Shown here: positions 22,621 to 25,951 of the stretch, one piece after another
Layout of the letters: every line of letters starts with the position of its first letter
How positions within the stretch are numbered: the first letter of the stretch is position 1
From: Leptolyngbyaceae cyanobacterium M65_K2018_010
Lineage (GTDB): Bacteria > Cyanobacteriota > Cyanobacteriia > Phormidesmidales > Phormidesmidaceae
Direction of reading: 5' to 3'
NCBI GenBank assembly: GCA_015295885.1
Contig: DVEE01000129.1
Location: 1 to 25,951 of the forward strand
DNA: 25,951 nt
Translations under genes and position numbers: made by a program
The notes under the pieces: generated by a model
Database searches by the model: none
Told to the model about the DNA's origin: nothing
The model's input: the letters and a program-made list of their open reading frames with translations, nothing else

Positions 22621-22658
22621 CTAAGGGCTCTAGATAGTTCTCGAGTACCACAGACCCT

Positions 22659-23784
22659 ATGCTTGATACCGTTGAATTAAAACGTAATTTGGACCAGCTC
22701 ACCGATCGCCTGGGTAAAACCCAGGACTATCTTTGACATTCCTGCCCTGCAAGCAAGAATCCAAGATCTAGAGCAAATTGCGGCTCAGCCGGATTTTTGG
22801 GAGGACCAGAGTCAAGCCCAAGAAACCTTGCAAGAGCTCAGCGACTACAAAGCCAATCTGGCCCAACTCAGCGATTGGCAAACCAGCCTGGACGATGCGA
22901 TCGCTATCCTAGATCTGCTCCAACTGGAGACGGACGAGGCTCTGCTCCAGGAGGCCCACGATAACGTCACCCGGCTCAGCCACGAACTCGACCAGTGGGA
23001 GCTGCAGCAACTGCTCTCTGGCCCCTACGATAGGAAAGGGGCCGTGCTGACCATCAATGCGGGGGCGGGCGGCACCGATGCCCAAGACTGGGCCGAGATG
23101 CTGCTGCGCATGTACAGCCGCTGGGCGGAACGGCAGGGCTATGGCGTTCATTTGGTGGAAATTTCCGAGGGGGAAGAGGCGGGATTGAAGTCCGTCACCC
23201 TGGAGATTACTGGTCGCTACGCCTATGGCTACCTCAAATCGGAAAAGGGCACCCATCGGCTGGGGCGCATTTCGCCCTTTAACGCCAATGGCAAACGGCA
23301 GACCAGCTTTGCCGGGGTGGAGGTAATGCCGATGCTCGACCAAACCGTAGAATTGGACATTCCCGAAAAAGACCTGGAAATTAAGACCTCGCGCTCCGGT
23401 GGTGCCGGTGGCCAGAACGTCAATAAGGTGGAAACGGCGGTGCGCATTACCCACCTACCGACGGGGATTTCGGTGCGCTGTACCCAGGAGCGATCGCAGC
23501 TCCAAAACCGGGAAAAGGCGATGGCCATCCTTAAGGCCAAGCTGCTGGTGATTGCCCAAGAACAGCATGCCCAGGCGATCGCAGAAATTCGGGGCGATAT
23601 GGTGGAAGCCGCTTGGGGCACCCAAATTCGCAACTATGTGTTCCATCCCTACCAGATGGTTAAGGACCTGCGTACCGGCGTAGAAACCACGGCCATTGAG
23701 GATGTTATGGACGGCGATCTAGAGGCCTTCATCCAGGCTTACCTGCGCCAGGACAATCAGATGCTACAGACAACCGCCGTGTGA
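22659..23784 (+). CDS. prfB: Peptide chain release factor 2 with programmed +1 frameshift
   Basis: RF2 recognises UGA and UAA and triggers peptide release. Translation begins at the ATG at 22659 and reads 25 codons to CTT TGA C at 22731-22737. There a +1 shift (skipping the T at 22734) joins ...TQDYL to DIPALQARIQDLE and the reading frame to 23784, giving 374 residues. The site TATCTTTGAC is identical to that of E. coli prfB, with an SD-like AGGA (22722-22725) just upstream. The RF2 codon-recognition tripeptide SPF is at 205-207 and the GGQ at 250-252, the E. coli GGQ position. Low RF2 lets the ribosome stall at UGA and shift, so synthesis is autoregulated. An automated ORF call would miss the first 56 residues. 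Confidence 0.95.
22731..22737 (+). promoter_or_regulatory. prfB: Programmed +1 frameshift site of prfB
   Basis: CTT TGA C: P-site Leu codon on a slippery CTTT, an in-frame UGA with the poor-termination context C, and AGGA a few bases upstream for pairing with 16S rRNA. Confidence 0.95.
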
Positions 23785-23812
23785 ACCTCAGCCCCGATCG
23801 CCCAGGGCCTGA

Positions 23813-25582
23813 TCAGGCCTGGAACTCGTAGGCTAGTTTTTCCTCGGGCCAGTGATAGGCAATGGGCATGCGCCAGCCGACACCAAAGGCGCGATCGGTG
23901 ACCTTGAGCACCGGTGGGGCTTGTCGCCGCTTAAACTCAGCCCGCGATACCAGTTTGATCACCTTGGCCACTACCGCCGGGTGATGGCCCGCCGCCACCA
24001 CATCCGCCACAGATTCATGCCGTTGGACTAAACGCTCCAAAATATCGTCCAGGATATCGTAGGGCGGTAGGGAATCTTGGTCTACCTGGCCAGGCTTGAG
24101 TTCGGCGCTGGGCGGTTTCGCCAAAATATTGGCCGGAATCAAGCCATCGGCGAATTGATCCCATCGGTCCACCAGTTTGCCTAGGGCTGGGGAAGGGGGC
24201 TGGCCGGGGCGGAGGGACTGGTTCAACCAACGGCACAGATCATAGACTCGGGTTTTGGGCACATCGGCAATCACCGCCAGGCCCCCGTTCATATCGCCAT
24301 AGAGGGTGCAGTAGCCTACGGCCATTTCCGATTTATTGCCTGTGGACAACAGCAGGTGCCCAAACTTATTGGAAATCGCCATCAGCAAATTGCCGCGAAT
24401 GCGGGACTGGATGTTCTCTTCAGCAATGCCTGAGGGCGTACCGGCAAACAGCGGCTCTAAAACCCGGTCGTAATCGTCCATCAGCGGGCCAATGGGCAGG
24501 GTTTCGTGGGCAATGCCCAGATTTTTGCCCAGGGCCAGAGCATCGGTGACGGAGTGTTCCGAACTATAGGGGGAGGGCATGAGGACCCCCAACACTTGGT
24601 CAGGCCCCAGGGCCGCCGCGGCAATGGTGGCGACCAGGGCCGAATCGATGCCGCCGCTAAGACCAATCACCGCCTTAGCAAACCCACATTTATGGGCGTA
24701 ATCGCGCACACCCAGGACCAGAGCCGACCAGATGGCTTCGGTATCATCGGCGGGCAGGGGGGCGATCGCACCGGCCACCAGATCCTCCTTCCCCGGGTCG
24801 TACTCAATTAGGGCCAGGCCCGTTTGGTAGGAGGGTAGGCGAGCCACGAGTTCTCCCTGGCGGTTAAACGCCAGACTGGTGCCGTCAAAAATCAAGTCGT
24901 CATTGGCCCCGACCTGGTTGGCGTAGAGGATAGGGCAGCCGAATCGGGCCGCGCTATGGGCCAGCATCGCACTGCGTAACTGAGGCTTGTGGACCGAATA
25001 GGGAGAGGCGGAGAGGTTAATCACCAGGTCTACCCCGGTATCAGCCAGGTCGGCAATGGGGTTGCGAGGATAGCTGCGTCCCCCCCAAAACTCCTCATCG
25101 TTCCAAAGATCCTCACAGATGGTGACACCAATCCGGAGGGTTCCCGATGCCCAGGGTAGGGCAAAGGTACTGCCCCCCCGACCCGGGGCAAAGTAGCGGT
25201 CTTCATCGAAGACGTCGTAGGTGGGTAGCAGTTGTTTGTGAAACACCTGCTGTACCTGCCCCCCCTGCAGCAGAGCAGTGCTATTGAAGAGGGGCTTTTC
25301 GCCCTGGTGACGGGCGTTGGGGTTGGCGGCGGCAAACCCGACCAGGACCACCAAATCCGGCGGCAGTTCCCTAGCCAGGTGCTCAAGCCGCTCCGCCATG
25401 GCCTCGATAAAGCCAGGCCGCAGCAATAAATCACGCGGCGGATAGCCGCACAGCACCAGTTCAGTGGTGACTAGCACCTGAGCGCCCTGGCGGGCTGCCT
25501 GATGGGCCGCTTCTAGTACCTGCTCAGCATTGTGGGCTAGGTCGCCAATGATGGGGTTGAGTTGGGCGATCGCGAATTTCAT
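23813..25582 (-). CDS. nadE: Glutamine-hydrolysing NAD+ synthase
   Basis: A 589-residue cytosolic enzyme for the last step of NAD synthesis: nicotinic acid adenine dinucleotide + glutamine + ATP to NAD+. The N-terminal nitrilase-type glutaminase domain (1 to about 265) has its triad: Glu41 (TTELVLCGYPP), Lys117 (FHKQLLPTYDVFDE) and Cys156 (GVTICEDLW). The C-terminal synthetase domain carries the ATP pyrophosphatase P-loop LSGGIDSAL at 308-316, then STGNKSEMAVGYCTLYGDMN and AELKPGQVDQDSLPPYDILD. I start at the ATG at 25582 (MKFAIAQLNP), the family's usual opening; the TTG at 25603 adds seven unconserved residues. It converges with prfB, 28 bp apart, across a 14-bp palindrome GGCCTGATCAGGCC (23806-23819). 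Confidence 0.96.
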   Translation of the reverse strand: MKFAIAQLNPIIGDLAHNAEQVLEAAHQAARQGAQVLVTTELVLCGYPPRDLLLRPGFIEAMAERLEHLARELPPDLVVLVGFAAANPNARHQGEKPLFNSTALLQGGQVQQVFHKQLLPTYDVFDEDRYFAPGRGGSTFALPWASGTLRIGVTICEDLWNDEEFWGGRSYPRNPIADLADTGVDLVINLSASPYSVHKPQLRSAMLAHSAARFGCPILYANQVGANDDLIFDGTSLAFNRQGELVARLPSYQTGLALIEYDPGKEDLVAGAIAPLPADDTEAIWSALVLGVRDYAHKCGFAKAVIGLSGGIDSALVATIAAAALGPDQVLGVLMPSPYSSEHSVTDALALGKNLGIAHETLPIGPLMDDYDRVLEPLFAGTPSGIAEENIQSRIRGNLLMAISNKFGHLLLSTGNKSEMAVGYCTLYGDMNGGLAVIADVPKTRVYDLCRWLNQSLRPGQPPSPALGKLVDRWDQFADGLIPANILAKPPSAELKPGQVDQDSLPPYDILDDILERLVQRHESVADVVAAGHHPAVVAKVIKLVSRAEFKRRQAPPVLKVTDRAFGVGWRMPIAYHWPEEKLAYEFQA

Positions 25583-25607
25583 AGAGCTTAGGGTAAAGGC
25601 CAAAGGG

Positions 25608-25951
25608 TTAGGGAGAATCCGATAGCGCTGAGGCTTCCGACAGGAGAGAGGGTTGGAGATGACGGCGCCGGGAGGCTAAGGTGTTGCGTTCCCAAAACAC
25701 GCCATCGGCATAGCCTTGAATGGTGGGGTCCTGGTCGGCCAGAGCCAGGCGCTTTTCGGCCCAGCAGCAATAGTCGGGTTCGCGTTCAATGCCGACGTAC
25801 TGCCGCCCCAATTTTTTGGCCACCACTGAGGTGGTGCCGCTGCCCAGAAAGGGGTCGAAGACAACATCGTTAATCCGGGAACTTGCCAGAATACACTTGG
25901 CGATCAGCTTTTCCGGCTTTTGCGTGGGGTGATCGGTATTTTCTGGCATGG
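25608..25951 (-). CDS. DNA methyltransferase (N6-adenine/N4-cytosine, beta-class order), C-terminal part
   Basis: The frame enters from the right edge and ends at 25608. Visible residues include the HPTQKPEKLIAKCILASS segment and motif I FDPFLGSGTTSVVAKKLGR with the following YVGIE, which bind S-adenosylmethionine. Because the SAM motif lies in the C-terminal part, the catalytic (D/N/S)PP(Y/W) must be upstream, outside the window: the beta-class arrangement. The last 35 residues are unlike the usual end and may be strain-specific. Cyanobacteria often carry orphan methyltransferases of this type; target sequence and any partner nuclease cannot be seen. It lies 25 bp upstream of nadE, possibly read together. 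Confidence 0.85.
   Translation of the reverse strand, partial: MPENTDHPTQKPEKLIAKCILASSRINDVVFDPFLGSGTTSVVAKKLGRQYVGIEREPDYCCWAEKRLALADQDPTIQGYADGVFWERNTLASRRRHLQPSLLSEASALSDSP

Noticed and set aside
23806..23819. Palindrome GGCCTGATCAGGCC as a bidirectional terminator between prfB and nadE
   Set aside because: The stem has no loop bases or T run on either side; it is noted with nadE only.
1..25951. A new multi-gene defence or biosynthetic system
   Set aside because: Neighbouring genes are mainly housekeeping with mixed orientations; the Uma2 protein and the partial methyltransferase are isolated and have no visible partners in the window.

Overview
The window is chromosomal DNA from a fairly GC-rich cyanobacterium. 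The evidence is psaC (photosystem I), cp12 (Calvin-cycle regulator), cyanophycinase, a CSP41-type protein, a DUF3747/SLH envelope protein and about twenty copies of the HIP1 octamer GCGATCGC. I cannot name the genus; the GC-rich third codon positions would suit a Leptolyngbya/Synechococcales-type strain. Gene density is high, most genes are singly transcribed or in pairs, and there is no prophage, CRISPR array, rRNA or recognisable tRNA.

Layout. 1-5,100: the start of an ATP-dependent DNA ligase (-), trmD (-), cyanophycinase cphB (+), a zinc-ribbon/Ser-Thr kinase/WD40 protein (-) and an RhtA-like exporter (-). 5,093-6,531: an AT-rich intergenic stretch with a strong minus-strand terminator, then an HTH protein with a GrpE-like C-terminus (-) divergent from the ferrous-iron uptake pair feoA-feoB (+), whose promoter overlaps a candidate Fur site. 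8,648-12,000: an alpha/beta hydrolase, a decayed stretch with a frameshifted remnant, a Uma2 nuclease-fold protein (-), a 130-bp MITE-like element and a J-domain/pentapeptide-repeat protein (-). 12,200-15,400: CSP41-like protein (+), FIST sensory protein (-), cp12 (+), Spx/ArsC-like protein (+). 15,497-19,470: a large proline-rich cyanobacterial protein (+) and the SLH protein (+), which has a long structured, repeat-bearing leader. 19,463-25,951: tocopherol-type methyltransferase (-), psaC (+), small secreted protein (-), Bax-inhibitor-1 membrane protein (+), a second copy of the 130-bp element, prfB with a programmed +1 frameshift (+), nadE (-) and the end of a DNA methyltransferase (-).

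Most genes are housekeeping or cyanobacterial core genes and do not form one pathway. The functional groupings I can support are feoA-feoB (4-bp overlap, shared promoter) and the photosynthesis/carbon genes psaC and cp12, each apparently monocistronic. I found no convincing new multi-gene system. The most informative non-gene signals are the pair of equal-length 130-bp inverted-repeat elements (one supplies the last base of a stop codon and lies 38 bp before prfB), the prfB recoding site, a set of intergenic tandem repeats mostly of 14-bp unit, the feo promoter/Fur-like site, and an unexplained terminator at 5,246-5,280 that may end a small RNA.
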